Part shown: piece by piece, positions 51,932 to 60,466 of the stretch
How positions within the stretch are numbered: position 1 is the first letter of the stretch
Layout: every line of letters begins with the position of its first letter
Origin: Chitinophaga sp. CF118
GTDB taxonomy: Bacteria; Bacteroidota; Bacteroidia; Chitinophagales; Chitinophagaceae
NCBI RefSeq assembly: GCF_900112615.1
Contig: NZ_FOMK01000004.1
Location: 558,001 to 622,000, forward strand
Length of the DNA: 64,000 bases
Reading direction: 5' to 3'
Made by a program: the position numbers and the translations under genes
The notes under the pieces: model-generated
What the model saw: only the letters and a program-made list of their open reading frames with translations
Database searches by the model: none
What the model was told of the DNA's origin: nothing

Positions 51932-52026
51932 GTACGATTGATCTGACAGTAAATATATATTGTTATTTGTCTAAAAATGACTTCGCAAATATAGCTGCTA
52001 CAACTGCGACACGGCATCTATGAACC

Positions 52027-53193
52027 CTAAATTACAATTGCATTGATCATAGCGTTGGCATATTCTCTCGCTGCCTGATCACTTTCATAATAGTTGTGCA
52101 AGGTAGGTTTTTCAATGAAGGGAACCTTCACCATAATTTCTTCTATTACTTCCGTCATCTGAAGGAACCCGATCCTGTTTTTCAGGAAAGCATTAACAAC
52201 CTCCTCATTGGCAGCATTCATTATACAAGCGGCATTCCCCCCTTTGTGCATCGCCTCAATGGCAATTGCCAGGTTACGGAAGGTTTTTGTATCCGGCTGT
52301 TCAAAGGTAAGACTGGGGTTATTCCTGAAAGAAAACCGGGTAAAGTCGTTTGACAGGCGTTCGGGGTATCCTAATGCAAACTGGATAGGCAGTTTCATAT
52401 CAGGTACGCCCATCTGCGCTTTCATTGAGCCATCTACAAACTGCACCATAGAATGAATGATGGACTGAGGATGGACTACTACCTCAATCTTTTCGGGCGC
52501 CAGGTTAAATAACCAGCGGGCCTCAATCATTTCCAGTCCCTTGTTCATCAGGGTAGCACAATCGATCGTTATTTTAGCTCCCATCCGCCAGTTAGGATGC
52601 TGAAGAGCATGATCTTTCTTTACATTAATCAGAAAATTAGGCTTTTTGCCAAGGAATGGTCCACCAGAAGCAGTAAGGATCACCTTTTCCACCTTGCTGA
52701 AAGACTCTCCCATCAAACACTGGAAAATAGCAGAATGCTCCGAATCCACTGGTATTACAGGTACATTCTTTCTATATGCAGCAGCCATTACGATATCTCC
52801 GGCTACCACCAGCGTCTCCTTATTAGCCAGTGCTATTGGAGTACCCGCCTCGATGGCAGAAAGTGTAGGTGCCAGACCGGCAAAACCCATTACAGCAGCC
52901 AACACCATATCGATCGTATCCCACGCAGCTACTTCAACCATCGCCTTTGCACCTGCAAAAACTTTGATACCCTTATCAAATAATACCTCTTTTACCTTTT
53001 CGTATTGTGCTTCATCTGCTATTACTACCGCATTGGGACGGAAAAGCAACGCCTGCTCAATGAGCAGATCGGCATTCTGTCCGGCAGTAAGAACTTCCAC
53101 GCTGAACTTGTCAGCATGCGCTGCGATAACCTCCAGCGCCTGTATTCCAATAGATCCTGTTGAGCCAAATATGGCTATATTCTTCTTACTCAT
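52027..53193 (-). CDS. dxr: 1-Deoxy-D-xylulose-5-phosphate reductoisomerase
   Basis: The 388-residue enzyme has the NADPH-binding GSTGSIGIQAL at the N-terminus and the substrate/metal motifs VPVDSEHSAIFQCL and LTASGGPF, WRMGAKITIDCATLMNKGLEMIEA and VVHPQSIIHSMVQFVDGS. It makes 2-C-methyl-D-erythritol 4-phosphate, the second step of the MEP isoprenoid pathway. Length and motif order are standard. Confidence 0.97.
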   Translation of the reverse strand: MSKKNIAIFGSTGSIGIQALEVIAAHADKFSVEVLTAGQNADLLIEQALLFRPNAVVIADEAQYEKVKEVLFDKGIKVFAGAKAMVEVAAWDTIDMVLAAVMGFAGLAPTLSAIEAGTPIALANKETLVVAGDIVMAAAYRKNVPVIPVDSEHSAIFQCLMGESFSKVEKVILTASGGPFLGKKPNFLINVKKDHALQHPNWRMGAKITIDCATLMNKGLEMIEARWLFNLAPEKIEVVVHPQSIIHSMVQFVDGSMKAQMGVPDMKLPIQFALGYPERLSNDFTRFSFRNNPSLTFEQPDTKTFRNLAIAIEAMHKGGNAACIMNAANEEVVNAFLKNRIGFLQMTEVIEEIMVKVPFIEKPTLHNYYESDQAAREYANAMINAIVI

Positions 53194-53308
53194 TGTTGCA
53201 ATAATAAGGGAAAAGTGAGAATTACAAATGCGAAATAAGTGTTAAGTATGAGTGCTTTATTGAATATGCACACATGCTTAACTCATTATTTGATCGTGAG
53301 AACCCTTT

Positions 53309-54808
53309 CTATAACAGATAATTCGCCAGCTCATCAGCCAGTGCCCTATCATTACTTAAACGGGGAACTTTATTCTGTCCGCCCAATTTACCTACTGATT
53401 TCATGTAATCAATAAATCCATGTTTGCGAACTTGTCTGATCTTAAGGGGTTGCAGTATATTTCCACTTAATAAGTCGTTGTAATAAATATTCTTTTGCTG
53501 CAGATTCTCGTCTACCTTCTTCGCGAAGGCGTCCAGATCGGCCGGAGGATTCTCAAATTCCACGAACCATTCGTGGAAAGGAAGTTCACCTGGTGCATTC
53601 ACCATTGGTGCCACAGTAAATTCAGTGATCTGCAAACCTTCTTCCCTGGCGGTTTTCATCAGGCTGTATTCTACTTCCTCTCCTATCACATGCTCCCCAA
53701 ATGCGGAAATAAAATGTTTGATACGCCCTGTTACCACCAGACGGTATGGATTAACGGATACAAATTTTACTGTATCCCCTATATTATAACTCCATAATCC
53801 TGCATTTGTGCTCACTACCAGGGCATAGTTCACCCCTACCTCTACATCCCGGAGTGATAAACGTGTAGGATTCTCGTCAAAGATTTCCTGAGCCGGAATG
53901 AATTCATAAAATATGCCCGAATTGGTATTCAGTAATAATCCTTTGTGCTCTTGTGTATCCTGGAATGCAAAAAAGCCTTCAGATGCAGGGAAAGTCTCTA
54001 CTGTATTGATAGGCCGGCCTATGGAAGCCAGTAATTTAGCCCTGTAAGGTTCAAAATTCACACCTCCATATACCAGTACATTCAGGTTTTTAAACAGTTC
54101 GCCCACCGGTTTATCACTTCTTTCTATCAACCTGTCAAAATACATCTGCATCCATGGTGGTATACCACTGATGAGAGTCATATCCTGATCGATTGTTTCA
54201 TCCACTATCTTATCCAGCTTGGTTTCCCAGTCCTCAATACAATTGGTTTCGTAACTAGGAAGCTGGTTGGTACGCAGATAACGGGGGATATGGTGATTTA
54301 CAATTCCACTGAGACGGCCGTAGGGGATTCCTCCCACACGTTCCAGCACAGGAGAACCCGACAAAAATATCAGTTTACCATTTGCAAAGTCCGTGTGCCC
54401 TGTTTCCGACATATAGTTCAGCAGCGCATTACGGGCTGTATCCATATGATTGGAAATAGAATCTTTAGTGATAGGAATATACTTTACACCACTTGTAGTT
54501 CCCGATGTTTTGGCCAGATAAATTGGTAGTCCCTTCCAGAGCACATTCTGCTTACCCTCCTTGATCTTATTTATATACGGCTTGAACTGTTCGTAATCGC
54601 GGATAGGAACAGCCTGTTTAAAGTCATTATAAGAATGGATATTATCAAAATGATGGTCTTTCCCGAATTCCGTCTTCCGGCCCGTTTTTATCAACTCCTC
54701 CAGGATAGCTTCCTGGTCTTCTACCGCCCGTTGCATTTCCTTCCTTATTTTGTTAGCTACTATGGAAGCAAATGGCTTGGCAAGCAGTGATTTAAGCTTC
54801 ATGCCCAT
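53309..54808 (-). CDS. GH3-family (auxin-responsive promoter-like) acyl-adenylate protein
   Basis: I set the start at 54808 (MGMKLKSLLAKPFASIVANKIRKEMQ), because the upstream 48 codons encode a hydrophobic stretch absent from the family. The ~499-residue protein has the GH3 adenylation motifs TSGTTSGVKYIPIT, VYGGVNFEPYR and the C-terminal YNIGDTVKFVSVNPYRLVVTGRIKHFISAFGEHV. Plant GH3 enzymes couple acids to amino acids; bacterial homologues, common in Bacteroidota, have unknown substrates. Confidence 0.85.
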   Translation of the reverse strand: MGMKLKSLLAKPFASIVANKIRKEMQRAVEDQEAILEELIKTGRKTEFGKDHHFDNIHSYNDFKQAVPIRDYEQFKPYINKIKEGKQNVLWKGLPIYLAKTSGTTSGVKYIPITKDSISNHMDTARNALLNYMSETGHTDFANGKLIFLSGSPVLERVGGIPYGRLSGIVNHHIPRYLRTNQLPSYETNCIEDWETKLDKIVDETIDQDMTLISGIPPWMQMYFDRLIERSDKPVGELFKNLNVLVYGGVNFEPYRAKLLASIGRPINTVETFPASEGFFAFQDTQEHKGLLLNTNSGIFYEFIPAQEIFDENPTRLSLRDVEVGVNYALVVSTNAGLWSYNIGDTVKFVSVNPYRLVVTGRIKHFISAFGEHVIGEEVEYSLMKTAREEGLQITEFTVAPMVNAPGELPFHEWFVEFENPPADLDAFAKKVDENLQQKNIYYNDLLSGNILQPLKIRQVRKHGFIDYMKSVGKLGGQNKVPRLSNDRALADELANYLL

Positions 54809-54962
54809 TATTTTAGAATATGTGAAGGGACAAATGTATAAAATAAAAATTGTTATAAAAGCCCAGATTACAAGGCTTACAACGATAATGCCTGCTTGCT
54901 GGCAGCTTGTGCCAGATAAGGAATTCAATATATTGTAACAAACTATATTCAAATAAAGTACG

Positions 54963-54970
54963 TATCTTTG
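54963..54970 (+). promoter_or_regulatory. Possible upstream -7 box (TATCTTTG)
   Basis: An exact TAnnTTTG match on the plus strand, ~120 bp upstream of rplU. The nearest TTG is 27 bp upstream, too far, so it would be a weaker second promoter for rplU. Confidence 0.35.
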
Positions 54971-55035
54971 AAAAGGTTAAGTGTTTTCTCTCATAAAATA
55001 CCTGTATAAGTACAGTTATTTAAAAAAGAGAAAAC

Positions 55036-55066
55036 TTTGTCAATTTGAAAACAAATCCTACTTTTG
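55036..55066 (+). promoter_or_regulatory. Promoter of rplU-rpmA
   Basis: TTTG at 55036-55039 and TACTTTTG at 55059-55066 are separated by 19 bp, an exact fit to the Bacteroidota primary-sigma consensus. The rplU ATG follows at 55090. Confidence 0.8.
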
Positions 55067-55089
55067 CAGGAAATTATTTTTGGATAACT

Positions 55090-55392
55090 ATGTTTGCAGT
55101 TGTAAAAATCACGGGTCAGCAATTCAAAGTACAAAAAGACCAGGAAATCTTTGTACAACAATTACAGGGAAATATTGGAGATAAAGTGCAGTTCTCTGAC
55201 GTATTGTTAACAGATAATGGCGGCCAGCTGACCGTCGGTACTGATGTAAAATCAGTGGTTAAAGCAGAGATTCTGCGTCACGTTCAAGGTGATAAAGTGA
55301 TAGCTTTCAAAATGAAACGCCGTAAGGGTTTCAGAAAGAAAATCGGTCACCGTACACACTTTACATTGATCAGAATCAATGAGATTGCTTAA
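55090..55392 (+). CDS. rplU: 50S ribosomal protein L21
   Basis: The start is the ATG at 55090 (MFAVVKITGQQFKVQKDQEIFVQQL), which lies after the promoter; the longer frame to 55045 would include promoter sequence. The 100-residue protein shows the L21 beta-barrel and the basic C-terminal FKMKRRKGFRKKIGHRTHFTLIRI motif. It binds 23S rRNA in the large subunit. rpmA follows 36 bp later. Confidence 0.97.
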   Translation: MFAVVKITGQQFKVQKDQEIFVQQLQGNIGDKVQFSDVLLTDNGGQLTVGTDVKSVVKAEILRHVQGDKVIAFKMKRRKGFRKKIGHRTHFTLIRINEIA

Positions 55393-55428
55393 TTATTATT
55401 AGATAAAGTTTAAACCTTACATTAAGAA

Positions 55429-55701
55429 ATGGCACATAAAAAAGGTGAAGGTAGCGTAAAGAACGGCCGTGACTCTCAGAGCAAAAGGCTTGGAGTAAAA
55501 ATATTTGGTGGTCAGGCTGCTGCTTCCGGCAATATCATCATTCGCCAACGTGGTACAGTTTATCATCCGGGACAGAATGTAGGCATCGGTAAAGATTTTA
55601 CAATTTTTGCAGTTGCTGACGGTGTGGTTGAGTTCAGAAAAGGACGTGAAAACAGAACCATCGTTTCCGTAAAATCATTTGACACCACTGCTCAGGCGTA
55701 A
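55429..55701 (+). CDS. rpmA: 50S ribosomal protein L27
   Basis: The 90-residue protein has the L27 signature KKGEGSVKNGRDSQSKRLGVKIFGGQAAASGNIIIRQRGTVYHPG. The flexible N-terminus reaches the peptidyl-transferase centre. The sequence starts directly MAHKKGEGS, with no cleavable N-terminal extension. It is second in the rplU-rpmA operon. A weak hairpin around the stop (to ~55713) followed by a ten-T run at 55726-55735 may end the operon. Confidence 0.97.
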   Translation: MAHKKGEGSVKNGRDSQSKRLGVKIFGGQAAASGNIIIRQRGTVYHPGQNVGIGKDFTIFAVADGVVEFRKGRENRTIVSVKSFDTTAQA

Positions 55702-55776
55702 GCTTGAGTGGTGTTTGCCATAAAGTTTTTTTTTTAATACCCAATTTTAATTACTAACCCAAAAATTCAAAAAACA

Positions 55777-56226
55777 ATGGCAACAATTAAAAAAGCTGCA
55801 AAAAAAGCTGCGCCTAAAAAGGCCGCTGCTAAGAAAGCTGCACCAAAGAAAGCTGCTGCAAAGAAGGCTGCTCCTAAAAAAGCCGCTGCTAAGAAAGCTG
55901 CTCCTAAGAAGAAAGCTGCTGCTAAGAAAGTAGCACCTAAAAAGGCTGCTGCTAAGAAAGCTGCTCCTAAAAAAGCCGCTGCTAAGAAAGCTGCTCCTAA
56001 AAAAGCTGCTGCTAAGAAAGCTGCTCCTAAAAAGAAAGTAGCTGCTAAGAAAGCTGCTCCTAAAAAGGCTGCTGCTAAGAAAGCTGCTCCTAAAAAGGCC
56101 GCTGCTAAGAAAGCTGCTCCTAAAAAGGCTGCTACTAAGAAAGCTGCTCCTAAAAAGAAAGCTGCTAAGAAGAAACCAGTTGTTGCTCCGGTAACTCCTA
56201 GTGATTCTCAGCCAACAGAAATGTAG
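55777..56226 (+). CDS. Histone H1-like Ala/Lys/Pro-rich DNA-binding protein
   Basis: The 149-residue protein is almost entirely tandem KKAAPKKAAAKKAAP-type units (residues ~5-135), with a short C-terminal tail (KKPVVAPVTPSDSQPTEM). It resembles the C-terminal tail of histone H1 and bacterial Hc1/AlgP-like proteins, which bind DNA non-specifically and may condense the nucleoid. The repeats are also well conserved at DNA level (15-bp and 30-bp steps of GCTGCTAAGAAAGCT), so length changes by slippage are likely. Its antisense open frame is an artefact of the repeat. Confidence 0.85.
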   Translation: MATIKKAAKKAAPKKAAAKKAAPKKAAAKKAAPKKAAAKKAAPKKKAAAKKVAPKKAAAKKAAPKKAAAKKAAPKKAAAKKAAPKKKVAAKKAAPKKAAAKKAAPKKAAAKKAAPKKAATKKAAPKKKAAKKKPVVAPVTPSDSQPTEM

Positions 56227-56252
56227 TCCAGAATTTACACACTGTAACATAA

Positions 56253-56280
56253 GGGTCCCGGCTATCGCCGGGACCTTTTA
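56253..56280 (+). terminator. Intrinsic terminator after the histone-like gene
   Basis: GGTCCCGGC-TATC-GCCGGGACC followed by TTTTATTTT, 27 bp after the stop codon. Confidence 0.9.
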
Positions 56281-56524
56281 TTTTGTATAACCCATTTGCT
56301 AACTCGTAACGAGACCAATAAAAGAATAAAATAAAGATGTTGAGAATTGCTTAAAACAGTTGTTTCTCTATCACATCATCTTCACCCGAGCAAAGGACCT
56401 TTCAATCAGCTCTTTTTTAAATCCCCAGATCCGGTTAAATGAAAATGCATCAACAAAACTCAATCTGAACTTCCCCGTTTGTAGCAAATGAACGAAATTC
56501 GCAATTCAATTGATCGCTACGCAC

Positions 56525-58198
56525 ATGCTTGATAACTATACTATAGCCGATAATTTCTCCCTGCTGTCTAAACTAATGGACATACATGGAGAAAACAGCT
56601 TCAAAGCTAAATCTTTTGCTACCGCAGCTTTTACAGTAGAAAAACTACCTGCTCAGCTACAGGATACACCTGCTGAAGAAATCTCCCGCATCAAAGGTAT
56701 CGGAGACTCTACAGGTAAAGGTATCCAGGAAATGCTGCAGACCGGCCAATTTATCCTACTGGAAACCTATATACAAAAAACACCTCCGGGTATCCTGGAA
56801 ATGTTACAGATCAAAGGACTGGGGCCTAAAAAAATAGCTACCATCTGGAAAGAGCTGGAAGTAGAATCCCTGGGGGAACTCCTCTATGCCTGTAATGAAA
56901 ATCGCCTGATGCTGTTGAAAGGCTTTGGCCAGAAAACACAGGATTCCGTTAAGCAAAGCATAGAATTCTATTTCAGTAACAGAGATCGCTTCCTGTATGC
57001 CGAAGTAGAAACATTAGCGACAAACCTTGAAAAAGAACTCCAGCAGTTATTTGCACCAGCAGAATTATCCCTTACAGGACATCTAAGAAGGAATGAAGTA
57101 ATCATAGATGAAATAGAACTGGTAGCTGCCGCTACTGCTACTGAGATCCAACAAAAACTGGCTACTCTGCCCTTCCTCACATTTGTGGAAGAAACACCAA
57201 CTTCCCTACTATGGCAGCACGAAAAAAAGGTTAAAATAAAAATTTATCCTGCTACTGCAGATGACTTTGGAAAGACACTTTTTGCGACAACTGCCGATAG
57301 TAACTTCCTGGGATATTTCAGTGAAAACGACGTTCTTACAACACTGCCTGCTGGCATTTCTGAGACCGGTATCTTCCAGCATGCAGGATTAGACTATATA
57401 GATCCATGCCTCCGAAATAACAGCAAGGTAATTGACCTGGCACGTAATCAACAACTTCCTGATCTGATCAAACCTTCAGATATTAAAGGGATCATACATG
57501 CCCACAGCACCTGGAGTGATGGATTACATACACTGGAAGAAATGGCGCTGGCAGCAAAAGAACAGGGATTTGAATACCTGGTGATCAGTGATCACTCCCG
57601 TTCTGCATTCTATGCTAACGGCCTCTCTATTGAAAGGATCCAGGCACAACATGCACAAATAGAAGAACTGAATAAACAACTCGCACCTTTCCGCATCTTT
57701 AAAAGTGTAGAATCTGATATACTGAATGATGGCAGCCTGGATTATCCGGATGAGGTCCTGGCGACTTTTGACATGGTCATTGCATCTGTACACTCCAACC
57801 TTAAAATGAGTGAGGAAAAAGCAATGGCCCGCTTGTTGAAAGCCATTGAAAATCCTTATACCACAATACTTGGTCATATGACCGGCAGATTGTTGCTTAG
57901 CCGAAATGGTTATCCCGTTAATCACCAGCAGATTATTGATGCCTGTGCTGCCAATAACGTAGTGATCGAACTGAATGCCCATCCCCGCAGGCTTGATATC
58001 GACTGGCAATGGATTCCCTATGCTACAGAGAAAAATGTGCTGATATCCGTAGACCCGGATTCACACAGCACAGCAGGCTATAAGGATATCTATTATGGTA
58101 CTTTGGCTGCACGTAAAGGAGGACTCACCGCGGCACAAAACCTGAGTAGCTTTGGAGCTGCAGAACTGGAGATTTATCTCAAAAATAAAAGGAAATGA
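56525..58198 (+). CDS. PolX-like protein: HhH, altered polymerase-beta palm, PHP phosphoesterase
   Basis: The start is the ATG at 56525; the TTG at 56510 adds only five residues. The 557-residue protein has N-terminal HhH repeats (EEISRIKGIGDSTGKGIQEML; LQIKGLGPKKIATIW; LLKGFGQKTQDSV), a DNA polymerase beta-like palm (~150-310) and a C-terminal PHP domain (~320-555: IIHAHSTWSDG, LVISDHSRS, ASVHSN, ELNAHPRR, DPDSHS). Canonical PolX has GS..RR and a D-x-D pair; here these read GHLRR and E-I-E (about residues 196-198), so polymerase activity is doubtful, while the PHP metal ligands are intact. It overlaps the next gene by 4 bp. Confidence 0.88.
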   Translation: MLDNYTIADNFSLLSKLMDIHGENSFKAKSFATAAFTVEKLPAQLQDTPAEEISRIKGIGDSTGKGIQEMLQTGQFILLETYIQKTPPGILEMLQIKGLGPKKIATIWKELEVESLGELLYACNENRLMLLKGFGQKTQDSVKQSIEFYFSNRDRFLYAEVETLATNLEKELQQLFAPAELSLTGHLRRNEVIIDEIELVAAATATEIQQKLATLPFLTFVEETPTSLLWQHEKKVKIKIYPATADDFGKTLFATTADSNFLGYFSENDVLTTLPAGISETGIFQHAGLDYIDPCLRNNSKVIDLARNQQLPDLIKPSDIKGIIHAHSTWSDGLHTLEEMALAAKEQGFEYLVISDHSRSAFYANGLSIERIQAQHAQIEELNKQLAPFRIFKSVESDILNDGSLDYPDEVLATFDMVIASVHSNLKMSEEKAMARLLKAIENPYTTILGHMTGRLLLSRNGYPVNHQQIIDACAANNVVIELNAHPRRLDIDWQWIPYATEKNVLISVDPDSHSTAGYKDIYYGTLAARKGGLTAAQNLSSFGAAELEIYLKNKRK

Positions 58199-58824
58199 AA
58201 CTGATCTACATATATGATCCCATCTGCGGCTGGTGTTATGGTTTCACACCTGTCATCCAACAGTTACAGCAGCAATTCAGTAAGGAAATAACATTTGAAA
58301 TACTTTCCGGAGGAATGATGCTCAACGCGAACCGCAGACCGGCATCTGCTATGTATACTTATATTCAGGATGCTCATAAACGGGTGGAAGAAACAACCGG
58401 TATCGCTTTCGGCCCTGCTTTCCTGAATGAATACCTGCATACGGATGACATCATGGATTCGGAAAAACCCAGTATAGCATTAACCGTATTTAAACAATAC
58501 CAGCCGGAAAATGCTATCAGTTTTGCCCATGATATGCAGGTAGCACTTAATTACGATGGAAAAAGCCTGAACGACGATCAAACCTATATTGAACTGGTCC
58601 AAAAATACCAGTTGCCTGAACAAGAGTTCCTGAACAAAATGAAAGAAGAGGAGAACCGTTATGCCACACATGAAGAATTTAATATGATACAACAATGGGG
58701 CATTACAGGTTTTCCGGCAGCTATACTTGATAATGGAGAACAGCTTTACCTGATAGCCCGCGGATACACTCCATTAGAACGCATACTGGAAGCAATAACT
58801 GAAATTAAAGAAAAGAATGTTTAA
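58195..58824 (+). CDS. DsbA-family thioredoxin-like protein
   Basis: The 209-residue protein begins MKLIYIYDPICGWCYGFTPV, with the redox motif CGWC near residue 11, and ends with the cis-Pro region GITGFPAAIL. It has no signal peptide, so it should be cytoplasmic, like FrnE-type DsbA proteins. The ATGA overlap with the PolX-like gene and the 8-bp overlap with the GNAT gene place it in a three-gene operon. Confidence 0.88.
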   Translation: MKLIYIYDPICGWCYGFTPVIQQLQQQFSKEITFEILSGGMMLNANRRPASAMYTYIQDAHKRVEETTGIAFGPAFLNEYLHTDDIMDSEKPSIALTVFKQYQPENAISFAHDMQVALNYDGKSLNDDQTYIELVQKYQLPEQEFLNKMKEEENRYATHEEFNMIQQWGITGFPAAILDNGEQLYLIARGYTPLERILEAITEIKEKNV

Positions 58825-59314
58825 TATAAAAGCAGCCACTACAGAAGATATACCTGTAATAGAGTTATTGGTGGAACAAATATGGCGACCAACTTATGAG
58901 CCTATTCTTACACCAGTACAGATTGATTATATGGTCAAACTCATGTACAGTAAAGAGGAGCTCACTAAACAGTTAGCTGATCAGGGCCATCGTTTTCTGC
59001 TTCTCTATGACGATGCTACTCCTATTGGTTATGCATCTTATAGTAACACAGATACAGCAGGCATTTACAAACTGCAAAAAATATACGTACACCAGGCTTA
59101 CCAGGGCAAAGGAGTTGGTAAATTATTTTTAAATTCCGTAATAGACGCTGTAAAGGCTGCTAAGGGAATGATCCTGGAACTGAACGTGAATAAGTATAAT
59201 AATAAGGCATTACTGTTTTATGAAAAACAGGGTTTTGTGGTGTACCTGGAGAAAGATTTTGATATTGGAAATGGTTTCTGGATGAATGATTATGTCATGA
59301 GGAAAGAACTATAA
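58817..59314 (+). CDS. GNAT-family N-acetyltransferase
   Basis: The 165-residue protein has the GNAT core with the acetyl-CoA-binding loop VHQAYQGKGVGKLFLN (Q/R-x-x-G-x-G/A) and the LELNVNKYNNKALLFYEKQGF motif of the C-terminal half. The substrate is unknown. It is the last gene of the operon with the PolX-like and DsbA-like genes; a GAAA-loop terminator follows. Confidence 0.9.
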   Translation: MFNIKAATTEDIPVIELLVEQIWRPTYEPILTPVQIDYMVKLMYSKEELTKQLADQGHRFLLLYDDATPIGYASYSNTDTAGIYKLQKIYVHQAYQGKGVGKLFLNSVIDAVKAAKGMILELNVNKYNNKALLFYEKQGFVVYLEKDFDIGNGFWMNDYVMRKEL

Positions 59315-59319
59315 AAAAG

Positions 59320-59349
59320 TCCAGCCTGGTAGAAATACCAGGCTGTTTC
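59320..59349 (+). terminator. Terminator with GAAA tetraloop
   Basis: CAGCCTGGTA-GAAA-TACCAGGCTG is a perfect 10-bp stem, followed by TTTCC, 7 bp after the GNAT stop. Confidence 0.8.
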
Positions 59350-59490
59350 CCAAGTTAACCATTAAAAGACACAACTTTTCTAAATTATATTCAAAGGTGT
59401 AATCGGATAATCTTTCGATCAAATCGTATCATTTTTCACCTTCTATAATATAACTTACGATAAATGTTTAAACGCGGTTTTATAGAAATT

Positions 59491-59525
59491 AAAAATCCCG
59501 CATAAAGTAATGCGGGATTTTTTTA
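59491..59525. terminator. Bidirectional terminator before the PorP gene end
   Basis: AATCCCGCAT/ATGCGGGATT with an AAAGTA loop has an A-run to the left and a T-run to the right, so it can terminate in both directions. It would end the leftward adhesin-PorP operon. Confidence 0.85.
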
Positions 59526-59548
59526 AGCATGTGTATCCGGTATTATAA

Positions 59549-60466
59549 TTAGAAAATTCTGGGATTCACTTCATGATCGCTACTCCAACCAAAACGATAG
59601 TTCAGCATCAATTCATGTGAAACAGACTGAGCACCTTTCAGATTGGAAGAGGTAGGTGTATCATAAGAATAACCTAGTTCAAACTGTCCGGTAATCCTTA
59701 CCTGCACCAGTCCGGTTACTGTTTTTTCTGAACGCCAGGAAGCTCCCAGCCATAAAATATCTCTCAGCAGTACACTGGCATTTACATCATACTGAAAACC
59801 ATTTCCCTTCACATCTCTTAATAACACTACAGGTTTAAAAAGTACATCATCATTTATTCTGAATGCATAACCGGCCTCCACATAATAATGTGGCTTGGTT
59901 ACTATTTTATTCACTTTTCCTCCGAGATCAAAGCTTTTAAAAACCGGGGCTGACAATCCCAGGTAAAAGCTTTCAGTAAAAAAAGTAAAGCCAAATCCCA
60001 CATTCGTTTTCCAGTAACTCTGATTGGCAGCAAAAGCAGGATCTGTTGTAGAAAGCTGACTGTTGTTTTCTTTGTATTGGGACATACCAGCCTGTAATCC
60101 CAGAGACATTGTCCATTCTTCATTCAACGATACCTTCTGTGCAACAAGAAGATTAAAATCTGTTCTTGAATCTATAGTGATCGTTTCTTTCATGGCCGAA
60201 AACCCAACACTGGTTTTAGACTCTTTGATAGGTGTATAAAAAGATAGTGATGCCGTTTTTGGCGCACCATCTATTCCCACCCACTGATTACGTCCTACCA
60301 CAGTCAGACTGGCAGATTCATCCACACTTGCATAGGCAGGATTTATTACCAGTCCGTTAAACATATACTGGGAATAAATTGGCTCTTGCTGTGCCCGTGC
60401 AGGCAAACAAAATGCAATTGCGATAAGCAGTTTTATGAAAAATATCTTCTTACCAGTCATCATCAT
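59549..60466 (-). CDS. PorP/SprF-family type IX secretion membrane protein
   Basis: The 305-residue protein has a signal peptide (to about ARAQ) and the PorP/SprF hallmark QEPIYSQYMFNGLVINPAYASVDESASLTVVGRNQWVGIDGAPKT, then outer-membrane beta strands ending HELMLNYRFGWSSDHEVNPRIF. Such proteins help anchor or secrete the large adhesin encoded next to them. The start overlaps the stop of the adhesin gene by 4 bp (ATGA). Confidence 0.92.
   Translation of the reverse strand: MMMTGKKIFFIKLLIAIAFCLPARAQQEPIYSQYMFNGLVINPAYASVDESASLTVVGRNQWVGIDGAPKTASLSFYTPIKESKTSVGFSAMKETITIDSRTDFNLLVAQKVSLNEEWTMSLGLQAGMSQYKENNSQLSTTDPAFAANQSYWKTNVGFGFTFFTESFYLGLSAPVFKSFDLGGKVNKIVTKPHYYVEAGYAFRINDDVLFKPVVLLRDVKGNGFQYDVNASVLLRDILWLGASWRSEKTVTGLVQVRITGQFELGYSYDTPTSSNLKGAQSVSHELMLNYRFGWSSDHEVNPRIF

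Noticed and set aside
53495..54938. Plus-strand ORFs opposite the GH3 gene
   Set aside because: No family features; they lie antisense to a gene with full GH3 motifs.
55747..56250. Minus-strand Ser/Phe/Leu-rich ORF of 167 codons
   Set aside because: It is the antisense reading of the Lys/Ala/Pro repeat gene; the plus-strand protein is the known type and has a terminator after it.
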